DNA from: Roseomonas sp. E05 | GTDB lineage: Bacteria > Pseudomonadota > Alphaproteobacteria > Acetobacterales > Acetobacteraceae | Assembly (NCBI RefSeq): GCF_030063475.1 | Contig: NZ_JASIRT010000012.1 | Span: forward strand, 1 to 64,000 | Length of the DNA: 64,000 nucleotides | Direction: 5' to 3' | Shown: piece by piece, positions 40,711-48,740 of the stretch | Layout of the letters: each line of letters opens with the position of its first letter | How positions within the stretch are numbered: the stretch's first letter is position 1 | Notes under the pieces: model-generated | Told to the model about the DNA's origin: nothing | Databases searched by the model: none | What the model saw: only the letters and a program-made list of their open reading frames with translations | Position numbers and translations under genes: made by a program

Positions 40711-41790
40711 TCAGATGGGCGCCAGCACATGGGAGCGCGACGTCATCAGCGGCTGGATGCGCTGGCCGAACTGCTCCATGCCGGTCAGGAAATCGTCGAA
40801 GGTCAGCATGACGCCCTGCAGCCCGTCGGTCGCCGCACATTCATCCAGCAGGCGCGCCACCGTGGCGTAGGAGCCGATCAGGCGCAGCATCGCCGTGGGC
40901 TGCTTCGCCCCCTCGTTCAGGAAGCGGCCCACCGTGGAGGTGGCCTCGGACTTCACATCCGCGGCGGCCTGCGCATCGCGCCAGGCCAGCGCCTCCAGGT
41001 CGGTGCCGGCCTTGTAGTGCTCCCATTTGGCCATCGCCGCCGCGTCCGTCTCGTCGGCGATGATCATCAGCAGTGCCAGCGCTCCCACCCTGCGGCCGGT
41101 GCGCGCGGCTTCCGCCTTCAGGCGCACCGCGTGCGGCGCGATGGTCTGCGGCGTGTTGATGCCGGTGCTGCTGATGAAGTTGTAGTCCGCATGCTCCGCC
41201 GCGAAGCGCATGCCGCGGCCGCTCTGCCCCGCCGCGATCACCTGGACCGGCGCGGAAGGGCGCGGGCTGAGGCGGCAATCCGCCATCTGGAAGAAGTCGC
41301 CCTGGAAGTCGGAGCGGCCCTCCGTCCACAGATCCCGCATGACCTGCACATACTCGCTGCAATACTCGTAGCGCCGCGCGAAATAGCCTTCGCCCGGCCA
41401 CAGGCCCATCTGCTCGTACTCCGCCTTCTGCCAGCCGGAGACGATGTTCACCCCGAAGCGGCCCTGCGAGATGCTGTCGATGGTCGAGGCCATGCGGGCG
41501 ATGATGGCGGGCGGAATGGTCAGCACCGCCACCGAGGCAAAGAGGCGGATTCGCTGCGTCACCGCCGCCAGGCCAGCCATCAGCGTGAAGGATTCCAGGT
41601 TGTGGTCCCAGTACTCGCTGGGGCCGCCGAAGCCGCGCAGCTTGATCATCGAGAGGGCGAATTCGAAGCCATACCGCTCCGCCTTCTCCACGATGGCGCG
41701 GTTCAGCTCGAAGCTTGGCATGTATTGCGGCGAGGTGGTGGAGATGAGCCAGCCATTGTTGCCGATGGGCAGGAAAACGCCGACGTCCAT
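40711..41790 (-). CDS. rutA: RutA-type flavin monooxygenase (pyrimidine oxygenase)
   Basis: A 359-residue LLM-class enzyme. Long identical stretches to E. coli RutA are recognisable: [98 protein letters not shown] and [20 protein letters not shown]. RutA opens the uracil ring with a flavin-N5-peroxide to give ureidoacrylate. None of rutB-G is in the window; instead an AtzE/AtzG-like amidase pair is next to it. A flavin reductase (11994 or 13558) would be needed in trans. The start at 41790 gives the family's [10 protein letters not shown]. Confidence 0.88.
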   Translation of the reverse strand: MDVGVFLPIGNNGWLISTTSPQYMPSFELNRAIVEKAERYGFEFALSMIKLRGFGGPSEYWDHNLESFTLMAGLAAVTQRIRLFASVAVLTIPPAIIARMASTIDSISQGRFGVNIVSGWQKAEYEQMGLWPGEGYFARRYEYCSEYVQVMRDLWTEGRSDFQGDFFQMADCRLSPRPSAPVQVIAAGQSGRGMRFAAEHADYNFISSTGINTPQTIAPHAVRLKAEAARTGRRVGALALLMIIADETDAAAMAKWEHYKAGTDLEALAWRDAQAAADVKSEATSTVGRFLNEGAKQPTAMLRLIGSYATVARLLDECAATDGLQGVMLTFDDFLTGMEQFGQRIQPLMTSRSHVLAPI

Positions 41791-42119
41791 GTCACCCTCC
41801 GCAAACCCCTTGGGAGCCAACCCAGCAGCGGCGCATGTTCAAACGATATGCATTCTCCTGCAACCCTTTCCCATTATGGATTCAAATCGGGCGGAAAGAT
41901 GCTTGACGAGGCAGGCGGCATTGCGCGGTGGGGTGACGCTGCGGGGGAGGTGGCAATGATGGCGCTTTCCCTGGCAACCTCCTCACGGGGCCGCTGGCCC
42001 ATGGATGATGCGGAGGAAAAGCCGGGGCGGCCTTATGGATGCCCTGTCTCCGCTTCCGCCTTCCCCTCGGCGGCCGCCTTGCCGAGGGGAGGGGGCGCCG
42101 GAAGGGGGCGCCGATGGCT
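41791..42119. other. Gap between RutA-like gene and ABC cluster
   Basis: About 330 bases, both neighbours on the minus strand. There is an AT-richer stretch near 41830-41900 that may contain the rutA promoter (reading leftwards) and a GC-rich segment with two copies of GGGGGCGCCG around 42085-42110. No gene with family features is seen. Confidence 0.4.
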
Positions 42120-42917
42120 TCAGGCCGTCGCGAAGGTGTCCTGCTCGGCAGCGGGCCGATAGCCCGCACTGGCGGCGAGGAGGGCGCGGCTATACGGCTC
42201 CGTCGCCTGGCCGGCGCGCAGCGCCTCCACCGTCATCTCCTCGACGATGCGGCCGCCGTTCATGATGGCCAGCCGCTCGCAGAGATGCGCCACCACGGCG
42301 AGGTCGTGGCTGACCATCACATAGGTCAGGCCCCGCTCGGCCCGCAGCCGGTGCAGCAGGTTGAGGATTTCCGCCTGCACCGAGACGTCAAGCGCGCTGG
42401 TCGGCTCATCCAGCAGCAGGATCTTCGGCTCCAGGATCAGACAGCGGGCGATGGCGACACGTTGCCGCTGCCCACCGGAGAGCTGGTGCGGATAGCGGAA
42501 GCGGAAGGCCGGGCCGAGGCCGACCGCCCGCAGCGCCTCCTCCACCCGCTGCTGCGGCCGGTCCAGCCCGTGGATGGTCAGTGGCTCCAGCAGCACCTGG
42601 TTGACCATCTTGCGCGGATGCAGGGAGCCATAAGGGTCCTGGAAGACCATCTGCGTCTGGCGGAAGAAGGCCTTGTCCCGCACATGCGGCAGCTCATGGC
42701 CGTGCAGCAGGATGGCGCCCTCGTAGGTCGTGTTGAGCCCCGACAGGGCGCGCAGCACGGTGGACTTGCCGGAGCCGGACTCGCCGATCAACCCATAGGC
42801 CTCGCCGGGGGCCACGCGGAAGGCGACGTTCTGCACGGCGTGGTTGGCCTTGGCGCCGCGGCCGAAGGTGATGTTGAGGTCGATGACCTCCAGCGCCGGC
42901 GGTGTGGGAAGCGTCAT
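42120..42917 (-). CDS. ABC transporter ATPase, peptide class (DppF-like)
   Basis: A 265-residue ATPase. Walker A is GESGSGKST, Q-loop QMVFQDPYGSLHPRKM, signature QLSGGQRQRVAIARCL, Walker B ILLLDEPTSALD, H-loop VSHDLAVVAHLC. All motifs are intact. It is the last gene of the minus-strand importer operon but is separated from the DppD-like gene by a 139-bp gap that holds a two-armed palindrome. ATG 42917 is chosen from the family's start. It works as a heterodimer with the DppD-like ATPase. Confidence 0.92.
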   Translation of the reverse strand: MTLPTPPALEVIDLNITFGRGAKANHAVQNVAFRVAPGEAYGLIGESGSGKSTVLRALSGLNTTYEGAILLHGHELPHVRDKAFFRQTQMVFQDPYGSLHPRKMVNQVLLEPLTIHGLDRPQQRVEEALRAVGLGPAFRFRYPHQLSGGQRQRVAIARCLILEPKILLLDEPTSALDVSVQAEILNLLHRLRAERGLTYVMVSHDLAVVAHLCERLAIMNGGRIVEEMTVEALRAGQATEPYSRALLAASAGYRPAAEQDTFATA

Positions 42918-42942
42918 GCCGCGTGAACCCTGGCCAGAAAGG

Positions 42943-43044
42943 CCGGGGGAAGGAATTCCCCCGGACCCCCATCTTTTTCCTTCGAATTCGGCCGCTCTGG
43001 AACTGACAGAAAAAAGAAGGGGGTTTGGGGGAATTCCTTCCCCC
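42943..43044. repeat. Two-armed paired palindrome inside an ABC operon
   Basis: The left hairpin (CCGGGGGAA, GGAA, TTCCCCCGG; 42943-42964) is followed by ACCCCCATCTTTTTCCTTC. The right arm has GACAGAAAAAAGAAGGGGG and the hairpin GGGGGAA, TTCC, TTCCCCC (43027-43044). This is the most compact two-armed copy (102 bp). It lies inside an apparent operon, between two ATPase genes whose products must pair, so it cannot be a full stop for all transcripts. Confidence 0.78.
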
Positions 43045-43056
43045 GATCTTTCTTTC

Positions 43057-43935
43057 TCATGCCAGTTCCTCCAGCCGATAGGTCGGCCCGTCGCGCCAGG
43101 AGGGGTCGCGCGTCGGCACGGCCAGCTCCTCCACGGGGTGGTCGAGCCGCGGCAGGCTGCGCAGCAGCGCCTGGGTATAGGGATGGCGGGCGTTGTGCAT
43201 GTCCGCCGCGCGCAACTCCTCGACGATGCGCCCGGCATACATCACCAGCACCCGGTCGCAGAACTCCGCCACAAGGTTGAGGTCGTGGCTGATGAAGATG
43301 AGCCCGACGCCGCGCCCCATCACCAGCTCGTCCAGAATGGTCAGCACCTGCCGGCGGATGGTGACGTCGAGCGCCGAGGTCGGCTCGTCGGCGATGATCA
43401 GGTCCGGCTCGGTGATCAGCATCATGGCGATCATGATGCGCTGGCCCATGCCGCCGGAGACCTCGTGCGGATAGAGATCGAACACCCGCTTCGGGTCGCG
43501 GATATGCACCGCCTCCAGCATGGCCATCGCCTTGGCATGCGCCTCGGCACGGCCGACGCGCTGGTGCAGGCGGCAGGTCTCGGCGATCTGCTGCCCGACG
43601 CGCATCAGCGGGTTCAGCGAGTATTTCGGGTCCTGCAGAATCATCGAGATGCGCGCGCCGCGGATGGCGCGCATCCGGCGTTCCGAAGCGGCCAGAAGGT
43701 CAGTGCCCGCGAAGTCGAGCCGCTCGGCGGTGACGCGCGCCGCCTTGGGGGAGAGCTTCAGCAGCGCGCGCCCGGTCATCGACTTGCCGGAGCCGCTCTC
43801 GCCGACGATGCCGAGCTTCTCCCGCCCGACGTCGAAGGAGACGCCGCGCACCGCCTCGACCGGGCCGCTGGGGGAGGGGAAGGTGATGCGCAGGCCGCGC
43901 ACGCGGAGCAGGGGGGCGGTATCCGGATCAGCCAT
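43057..43935 (-). CDS. ABC transporter ATPase, peptide class (DppD-like)
   Basis: A 292-residue ATPase. Walker A GESGSGKSM, signature EVSGGMGQRIMIAMML, Walker B LIIADEPTSALD and H-loop ISHDL are visible. The C-terminus is short and lacks the long Cys-bearing tail of DppD. It overlaps the start of the DppC-like gene by eight bases, so it is co-translated with the permease. It pairs with the DppF-like ATPase downstream. Confidence 0.92.
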   Translation of the reverse strand: MADPDTAPLLRVRGLRITFPSPSGPVEAVRGVSFDVGREKLGIVGESGSGKSMTGRALLKLSPKAARVTAERLDFAGTDLLAASERRMRAIRGARISMILQDPKYSLNPLMRVGQQIAETCRLHQRVGRAEAHAKAMAMLEAVHIRDPKRVFDLYPHEVSGGMGQRIMIAMMLITEPDLIIADEPTSALDVTIRRQVLTILDELVMGRGVGLIFISHDLNLVAEFCDRVLVMYAGRIVEELRAADMHNARHPYTQALLRSLPRLDHPVEELAVPTRDPSWRDGPTYRLEELA

Positions 43936-44845
43936 GGCGCGGGTCCATGATGTCTCGCAGCCCGTCGCCGAACAGGTTGAAGGCGAGGCTGGTGAGCAGG
44001 ATGGCGCAGCCGGGGATGGCGGCGATCCACCAGCTCGTCATGACGAACTGCCGGCCGGTGGAAAGCATGGCGCCCCATTCCGGGCTGGGCGGCTGCGCGC
44101 CGAGGCCGAGGAAGCCGAGGCCGGCGGCGGTGAGGATGATGCCGGCCATGTTCAGCGTGATGCGCACGACGACGGAGGGCAGGCACATCGGCACCACGTG
44201 ATGCAGGATGATGCGCAGGCGCGAGGCGCCCTGCAGCCGCACGGCGGCGATGTAGTCGGACTTGCGCACCGTCAGCGTCTCCGCCCGCGCCAGCCGTGCG
44301 ATCGGCGGCCAGGCGGCGAGCGAGATGGCGATGATGGCGTTCTCGATGCCGGGACCGAGCGCGGCGACGAAGGCCAGCGCCAGGATCAGGCTGGGAAAGG
44401 AGAGAAAGATGTCCACCAGCCGCATCAGGATGGTGTCGGTCCAGCCGCCGAGATAGCCGGCGGTGGTGCCGATGATCAGCCCGAGCGGCGCCGCGATCAG
44501 CGCCGCCAGGAAGGCGATGTAGAGGGTGATGCGGGAGCCATAGACAAGGCGGCTGTAGATGTCGCGCCCGAGGTCGTCGGTGCCGAGCCAGTGCGCGGCC
44601 GAGGGCGGCTGCAGCCGCGCCGTCAGGTCCTGCGCGTAGATGTCATGCGTGGCGAGCAGCGGCGCGAAGGCCGCCACAGCGATCAGCAGCAGCAGGATCG
44701 TCGCGCCCGCCAGCGCCGGCGGGTTGCTCCGCAGCCGGCGCCAGCCGAGCCAGAGCGCCTGCACCCGCGCCTGGAAGGGCGAGGCGGGCACCGGCGCCCG
44801 CAGCCAGGCGCCGAGCGAGGTGGGGGAGAGGGAGGTGCCGGACAT
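43928..44845 (-). CDS. ABC transporter permease (DppC-like)
   Basis: A 305-residue permease with about six helices. The first helix (GATILLLLIAVAAFAPLLAT) and HWLGTDDLGRDIYSRLVYGSR are the DppC signature. The EAA loop is around SDYIAAVRLQGASRLRIILHH. It lies one base downstream of the DppB-like gene. Confidence 0.92.
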   Translation of the reverse strand: MSGTSLSPTSLGAWLRAPVPASPFQARVQALWLGWRRLRSNPPALAGATILLLLIAVAAFAPLLATHDIYAQDLTARLQPPSAAHWLGTDDLGRDIYSRLVYGSRITLYIAFLAALIAAPLGLIIGTTAGYLGGWTDTILMRLVDIFLSFPSLILALAFVAALGPGIENAIIAISLAAWPPIARLARAETLTVRKSDYIAAVRLQGASRLRIILHHVVPMCLPSVVVRITLNMAGIILTAAGLGFLGLGAQPPSPEWGAMLSTGRQFVMTSWWIAAIPGCAILLTSLAFNLFGDGLRDIMDPRHG

Positions 44846-44846
44846 G

Positions 44847-45914
44847 TCAGTGGGTCCGCGGATCGAGCAGGCGGTAGAGCAGGTCGGCCAGCAGGTTGAG
44901 CCCGACGAAGATGACGCCGACCAGCAGCGTGCAGGCGACCACCGCGTTCATGTCGCCGGCCAGCAGGGCGTTGGTCAGGTAGCGGCCGAAGCCCGGCCAG
45001 GCGAAGACCGTCTCGGTCAGCACCGCGCCCTCCAGCAGGAAGGCATAGGCCAGCGCCACCACGGTGATGACCTGCACCACCACGTTGCGGAAGGCGTGCA
45101 CCCAGACCGTGCGCATCCAGGAAAGCCCCTTCACCCGCGCGGCGATGACGTATTCCTGCGCCAGCTGCTCCAGCATGAAGGAGCGCGTCATGCGGCTGAT
45201 ATAGGCCAGCGCGCCGAAGCCGAGGATGGAGGCGGGCAGGATGATATGGCTGAGGACGTTCCAGAAGATCTCCCACTGCCCGGCCATGGCGGTATCAAGC
45301 AGCAGCAGGTCGGTCACCGGCTCGACGTCCCACTGATAGGCGGTGTCGATCCGCCCGGGGCCGCCGACCCAGCCGAGATTGGCGTAGAACAGCACCAGCC
45401 CCATCAGCCCGAGCCAGAAATTCGGCGTCGAATAGCCGAGCAGGCCGAAAACACGGACGAAATAGTCGAGCGGCGTGTCGCGATAGGCGGCGGCGAAGAC
45501 GCCCAGCGGGATGCCGAGCCCGGTGCCGATCAGGATGCCCATGGTGGCCAGCTCGATGGTCGCGGGAAAGACGCGGGCGACGTCCTCCAGCACGGGCTTG
45601 CCGGTGGTCAGCGCGGTGCCGAAATCGAGCCGCAGCACGTCGCCGACGTAGCGGGCGAACTGGATCCAGAGCGGCTGGTCGAGGCCGAGCTGTGCCCGCA
45701 TCGCCTCATAGGCTTCCTGGGTGGCGTTGTCGCCCAGGATGGCGGCGACGGGATCGAGCGGCAGCAGCCGGCCAATCAGGAAGGTGAGCGCCATCAGGCC
45801 GAACAGTGTGACGGCGATCGAGACGATCAGCCGCAGCGCCGTGCCGGCCCAGGCAGGCAGGGCGGGGGCGGCGCCCCCGCTCCGACGGGCGGATGTCGCC
45901 GCCGCCTCTGCCAT
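44847..45914 (-). CDS. ABC transporter permease (DppB-like)
   Basis: A 355-residue permease with about six helices. The first helix (IVSIAVTLFGLMALTFLIGR) and a periplasmic loop with AQLGLDQPLWIQFARYVGDV are typical of DppB, and the EAA loop is at YVIAARVKGLSWMRTVWVHA. A seven-base gap follows the binding-protein gene, and it is the first of the two permeases in this operon. Confidence 0.92.
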   Translation of the reverse strand: MAEAAATSARRSGGAAPALPAWAGTALRLIVSIAVTLFGLMALTFLIGRLLPLDPVAAILGDNATQEAYEAMRAQLGLDQPLWIQFARYVGDVLRLDFGTALTTGKPVLEDVARVFPATIELATMGILIGTGLGIPLGVFAAAYRDTPLDYFVRVFGLLGYSTPNFWLGLMGLVLFYANLGWVGGPGRIDTAYQWDVEPVTDLLLLDTAMAGQWEIFWNVLSHIILPASILGFGALAYISRMTRSFMLEQLAQEYVIAARVKGLSWMRTVWVHAFRNVVVQVITVVALAYAFLLEGAVLTETVFAWPGFGRYLTNALLAGDMNAVVACTLLVGVIFVGLNLLADLLYRLLDPRTH

Positions 45915-45921
45915 CGGGGCC

Positions 45922-47559
45922 TTACTCCTTGGAGGCGAGGTCGTAGTAGGCGGCGAAGCCGTTCCAGGTCCAGTTCTTCAGCGTGTTGCGCACGCCGGCG
46001 AGCATGATGGACTGGAACATGATGGCCGTCGGGCCGCGCTGCATCATGTCGCGCTGCAGCTCGTGGTACATCTCCGCGCGCTTGTCCTCGTCCTGCTCCA
46101 GCAGGGCGGCCTGGACCATCTTGTTGGCCTTCTCGTCCTGGAAGGAGTGGCGCCAGGACGGGTACTGCGTCAGCTTCGCCTCGGCGCGGTTGTCGGGGTT
46201 GTAGATCTGGCGCGAGGCATTGCCATGCGCGTCCGGAACGCTGGTCTGCCAGGCCAGCATCGCCGTCTCGAACTCGCGGCCGCGATGGCGGGCGAAGAGC
46301 TGCGCATTCGCCATCTGCTCCAGCTTGATGCGCACGCCGATCTTGGCGGCGTTCTGCTGGATGTGCTGCGCGATCGGCGCCGCATAAGGCAGGGTGCCGA
46401 AGATCATCGTCGCCTCGAAGCCGTCGGGGAGGCCGGCCTCGGTCAGCAGCTGCTTCGCCTTCTCCAGGTCGAGCTTGAAGGGCTGGCCCTCCTTCTCGTC
46501 CAGCGCGCCGAAGGCGCCGAGCTGCGCGAAGCTGGCGCGCGGCACGCCGTTATAGGCCATCACCGTCTTGCCCAGGCCCTCGTAGTCGATCAGGTAGCGC
46601 ATCGCGAGGCGCACCTTCTCCTTGGCAAAGATCGGATTGGCGTTGTTGAAGCCCCAGTAGACGATCTGCGGCTTCAGCGTGCGCGAGAGGGTGATGCCGG
46701 GCATCTTCTCGATGGCCTGCATGTCCTCCGGCGTCAGGTCGCGCGCCACGTCCACGTCGCCCTTCTCCAGCAGCAGGCGCTGCGTGCCCGCCTCGGCGAC
46801 GTGGCGGATGATGATGCGCTTCAGCTTCGGCGCCGGGCCCCAGTATTTCGGGTTGGCCTCCAGCACCACGCTCTCGCCGGCGTTCCACTGGCGCAGATGG
46901 TAGGGGCCGACGCATTCGGTGTGCGTCGCGAGATACTTGTTGCCGAGGTCGCCGTTCACCTCATGCTTCATCACCGTCTGGCGGTCGAGCAGGGTGGCGA
47001 CGCGGTTCGCGGCGACGGCCTGCAGCACGAGGTTGACGGGATAGGGCTTGTCCAGCTTCATCACCAGCGTCCGCTCGTCCGGCGCGGTGATGCGCTGCTC
47101 CACCGTGTCCTTGGTGAAGCCGTATTCGGTGAGCGTTGCCGAGTTGCCGAAACCGAGCTTGACCACCCGCGCCATTGACCAGGCGAGGTCCTGCGCGGTG
47201 GCCTTGGCGCCCGAGGGGAAGGCCAGGCTATCGCGCAGGTGGAAGGTGATCTGCTGCTTGTCCGGCGAGACCTCCCAGCGCTCGGCCAGTGCGGGCACCA
47301 GCTTGCTTTCGTCCTTCGGGTCGAAGGCCACCAGCGAGTCGCAGGTGTTCTGCAGCAGTTCGCTGGTCACCACCTCGCCGATCTGCGCCGGGTCGAAGGT
47401 GCTGATGGCGTCGATGTTCCAGGCCATCACCATCGCGTTGCCGGGCGTCGCGGCGCGCGCGCCCTCGGCCATCGCCGTGAGGCCGGTGCCGGCCAGAAGG
47501 GCCAAGGCGAGGCGGCGCCAGGACCGCCGGATGGCGGGGCCGGGGTGATGTTCGGTCAT
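45922..47559 (-). CDS. ABC transporter substrate-binding protein, family 5
   Basis: A 545-residue periplasmic binding protein. A signal sequence (RRLALALLAGTGLTAMAEG) precedes the mature part with MVMAWNIDAISTFDPAQIGE, typical of dipeptide-type family 5 proteins, and VSPDKQQITFHLRDSLAFPSG. I chose ATG 47559; longer upstream frames are not homologous. It is divergent (145 bp) from the serine hydrolase and M81 peptidase genes, which suggests that the importer and the two hydrolases act on the same peptide-like substrate. Confidence 0.9.
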   Translation of the reverse strand: MTEHHPGPAIRRSWRRLALALLAGTGLTAMAEGARAATPGNAMVMAWNIDAISTFDPAQIGEVVTSELLQNTCDSLVAFDPKDESKLVPALAERWEVSPDKQQITFHLRDSLAFPSGAKATAQDLAWSMARVVKLGFGNSATLTEYGFTKDTVEQRITAPDERTLVMKLDKPYPVNLVLQAVAANRVATLLDRQTVMKHEVNGDLGNKYLATHTECVGPYHLRQWNAGESVVLEANPKYWGPAPKLKRIIIRHVAEAGTQRLLLEKGDVDVARDLTPEDMQAIEKMPGITLSRTLKPQIVYWGFNNANPIFAKEKVRLAMRYLIDYEGLGKTVMAYNGVPRASFAQLGAFGALDEKEGQPFKLDLEKAKQLLTEAGLPDGFEATMIFGTLPYAAPIAQHIQQNAAKIGVRIKLEQMANAQLFARHRGREFETAMLAWQTSVPDAHGNASRQIYNPDNRAEAKLTQYPSWRHSFQDEKANKMVQAALLEQDEDKRAEMYHELQRDMMQRGPTAIMFQSIMLAGVRNTLKNWTWNGFAAYYDLASKE

Positions 47560-47704
47560 TCTGAGTGTCCCTCGCATGGCATAGGCGCTTGCGCTTGGCC
47601 GGACGGCCAGCAAACCATGTGCCAGACTTTTCCCGCCTGTTTTCCCTGGCGCCATCCTTGCATCGGTCAGGGCGCCTGTAAAATGGTCAAAAGGAACGAA
47701 GCCC
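47560..47704. promoter_or_regulatory. Divergent promoter region of importer and hydrolase genes
   Basis: 145 bases separate the ABC binding-protein gene (minus) from the beta-lactamase-fold hydrolase gene (plus). The region must hold promoters for both operons. A ribosome site (AAAGGAACGAAGCCC) lies before the GTG start at 47705. No clear operator palindrome is seen. Confidence 0.5.
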
Positions 47705-48709
47705 GTGCAGACAGCTCTCGGCGATGGTGGCGCGGCGGAGGCCGATGCCGGCTCCTGGCCGCGCTGGGACAGGCCGGAGGATGCCGGCTGGTCCTCGGCC
47801 GGCCTGCGGGCGGCGCTGGAGGATGCCGCGAGCACCGACACCGCGGCCCTGATGGTGGTGGCGCGCGGGCGCGTGCTGCTCTCCGCCGGCCGCGTGGCGG
47901 CGCGGTTCAACGTCCATTCCATCCGCAAGAGCCTGCTCTCGGCGCTGATCGGCATCCATGCGGAGGCGGGACGGATCGACCTGGAGGCGCGGCTGGAGGA
48001 TCTCGGCATTGACGACCAGCTCGGCCTGACCGCGCGCGAGAAGCTGGCCACGGTGCTCGACCTGCTCTGCGTCCGCTCCGGCATCTACCACCCGAGCGGC
48101 TATGAATCGCCCTGGATGGTCGCCATCAAGCCGGCGCGGCACAGTGCCGGGCCGGGCACGGCCTGGTGCTACAACAACTGGGACTTCAACGCGCTGGGAA
48201 CAGTCTTCCGGCAGTGCACGGGGGCCGACGTCTTCCAGGACTTCGCCGCCCGCATCGCCGCGCCCTGTGGCATGGAGGATTTCCGGCCGGAGCAGGATGG
48301 CAGTTACGTGCCGCTGCCCGAGTCGCGGCATCCTGCCTATCCCTTCCGCATGACGGCGCGGGACCTGGCGCGCTTCGGCCAGCTTTTCCTCGAGGGCGGG
48401 CGGGCCGCTAGCCGGCAGGTGGTGCCGGAGAACTGGGTGCGGATGAGCGTGCTGCCGGTCTCCGAGGCCGGGCATCACGGCGCCTATGGCTACATGTGGT
48501 GGGTCGGGCGGCAGGGGGTGATGTTCCCCAACGTCGTGGTGCCGGAGGGCAGCTTCGCCGGGCTCGGCACGCGCGGCCATGTGCTGCTGGTGCTGCCCGC
48601 GCTGCAGGCGGTGGTCGTCCACCGCGTGGACACCGACCAGCCCGGCCCTTCCGTCTCCTACGCCCGCTTCGGCCGCCTGCTGCGGCACCTGCTGGCCGCG
48701 GCTCCCTGA
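47705..48709 (+). CDS. Serine hydrolase, class C beta-lactamase fold
   Basis: A 334-residue serine hydrolase. The SxxK nucleophile motif is SIRK (Ser72, Lys75) and the YxN motif YNN (Tyr156-Asn158); a third motif could be TRG in GLGTRGHVLLV. Members act as D-aminopeptidases, esterases or peptidases; MlrB of microcystin degradation belongs to this fold. The start is GTG at 47705 with AAAGGAACGAAG upstream. No clear signal peptide is seen. It is 31 bases before the M81 peptidase gene, co-transcribed with it. Confidence 0.87.
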   Translation: MQTALGDGGAAEADAGSWPRWDRPEDAGWSSAGLRAALEDAASTDTAALMVVARGRVLLSAGRVAARFNVHSIRKSLLSALIGIHAEAGRIDLEARLEDLGIDDQLGLTAREKLATVLDLLCVRSGIYHPSGYESPWMVAIKPARHSAGPGTAWCYNNWDFNALGTVFRQCTGADVFQDFAARIAAPCGMEDFRPEQDGSYVPLPESRHPAYPFRMTARDLARFGQLFLEGGRAASRQVVPENWVRMSVLPVSEAGHHGAYGYMWWVGRQGVMFPNVVVPEGSFAGLGTRGHVLLVLPALQAVVVHRVDTDQPGPSVSYARFGRLLRHLLAAAP

Positions 48710-48740
48710 ACCGGCTTCCATCGGAAACGAAGCTCGACCC

